33,974 bases of DNA from Aquificaceae bacterium (GTDB lineage: Bacteria > Aquificota > Aquificia > Aquificales > Aquificaceae). Both the position numbers and the translations under genes were made by a program. Below, piece by piece: positions 33,605 through 33,974 of this stretch. Numbering within the stretch: the first letter of the stretch is position 1; each line of letters starts with the position of its first letter. The notes beneath the pieces are model-generated. The model ran no database searches, was not told the DNA's origin, and saw only the letters and a list, made by a program, of their open reading frames with translations. The stretch lies in the NCBI GenBank assembly GCA_026981975.1, contig JALSHV010000001.1, forward strand, positions 1 through 33,974. The letters run 5' to 3'.

Positions 33605-33974
33605 GTTGCATTAATCCCTAGAAAGTGAGGGATTGCGACAATGTTCCAACTGGTCCTATTCTTTCTTTACTTTTGTTTTGTTGCATTAATCCCTAGAAAG
33701 TGAGGGATTGCGACTTGTGTTGAAACTTAAGCTTTAAGTTCTTCATGACTTACCGTTGCATTAATCCCTAGAAAGTGAGGGATTGCGACCTGAACGGACG
33801 ATAGTCCGCACTCCAGAATCTTCTCCTGTGTTGCATTAATCCCTAGAGAGTGAGGGATTGCGACTCTTAGCCAAGGACAAAGCTTTGTCCTTGGCTTTTT
33901 CTCGAAGTTGCATTAATCCCTAGAAAGTGAGGGATTGCGACTTTCAGTGTCTCTGTCTGTCCACTCCATCGCAA
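33605..33974 (+). CRISPR. CRISPR array, five repeats, continuing past the window
   Basis: Five 35-base repeats lie at 33605-33639, 33680-33714, 33755-33789, 33830-33864 and 33907-33941. Each begins GTTGCATTAATCCCT and ends AGGGATTGCGAC. Four are identical; the fourth has A to G at position 19. Complete spacers are 40, 40, 40 and 42 bases, and a fifth (33 bases seen) is cut by the window end. AATCCCT and AGGGATT form a 7-bp stem with an 8-base loop, and the last 8 bases, ATTGCGAC, would be the crRNA 5' handle, as in type I/III systems. No cas gene is in the window, so the type is unproven. Confidence 0.98.
33869..33900 (+). terminator. Terminator-like palindrome inside CRISPR spacer 4
   Basis: AGCCAAGGACAAAG (33869-33882) is followed directly by its exact reverse complement CTTTGTCCTTGGCT (33883-33896). 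The T-run 33896-33900 comes next. This has the form of an intrinsic terminator on the plus strand and fills most of the 42-base spacer. Confidence 0.75.

Noticed and set aside
33830-33864. Single-base variant in repeat 4.
   Set aside because: One loop substitution is common within arrays and does not disturb the stem; noted only because it precedes the palindromic spacer.

Overview
This window most likely comes from a Gram-negative, thermophilic member of the Aquificaceae (inference). The sigma-54 activator at 3128-4486 closely resembles, from memory, NtrC4 of Aquifex aeolicus. Proteins are rich in Lys and Glu, the DNA is AT-leaning, and housekeeping genes are scattered among short unrelated operons, as is usual in Aquificales. 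An outer-membrane porin, SecD, SPOR-domain proteins, FliN and a sulfur-carrier protein fit a flagellated, sulfur-handling Gram-negative cell.

Layout. 1-4486 (+): end of an RsuA/RluB-type pseudouridine synthase, a membrane-anchored thioredoxin, transaldolase, an unlisted 46-aa membrane peptide, UbiB/AarF kinase and NtrC4. 4461-5468 (-): rsmE and a HU-type protein, divergent from ileS and nrnA (+, 5600-9447). 9450-10946 (-): secD, divergent from pabB (+). 12003-14808 (-): hisIE, hemE and a porin with a near-consensus promoter. A 34-aa membrane peptide (+) lies at 14984-15088. 15090-20315 (-): a tight six-gene run of membrane protein, TusA-DUF3343, fliN, argS, SPOR protein and TPR-SPOR lipoprotein. 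20340-22669 (+): cysS-folD. 22666-22989 (-): ArsR regulator, divergent from a DUF374 acyltransferase-like gene. 23564-27696 (-): dtd, an unknown coiled-coil protein, guaB and the khtT-khtU K+/H+ antiporter pair. 27722-31462 (+): epmA-like, a glycosyltransferase, initiator tRNA-fMet, pyrE, an EamA transporter and a 76-aa membrane protein. 31632-33276: an MFS transporter (+) converging on mog (-). 33277-33604 is a 328-bp gene-free leader rich in interlocked inverted repeats. 33605 to the end is a CRISPR array with five 35-bp repeats that runs out of the window. No cas genes are visible.

The most notable points are these. CRISPR spacer 4 is built around a 28-bp perfect palindrome followed by five T residues, so it looks like an intrinsic terminator inside the array. 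Interlocked inverted repeats just before the first repeat could form a pseudoknot. Many genes have no Shine-Dalgarno and carry a -10-like hexamer 6-8 bases before the start codon, which suggests leaderless mRNAs; this includes four divergent pairs only 24-31 bp apart. pyrE begins 7 bases after the encoded CCA of tRNA-fMet. Paired TGCA-N4-TGCA palindromes sit exactly 41 bp apart upstream of the porin promoter. A structured intergenic segment lies at 31468-31552. Convergent neighbours have almost no space between them, including a 101-bp tail-to-tail overlap.
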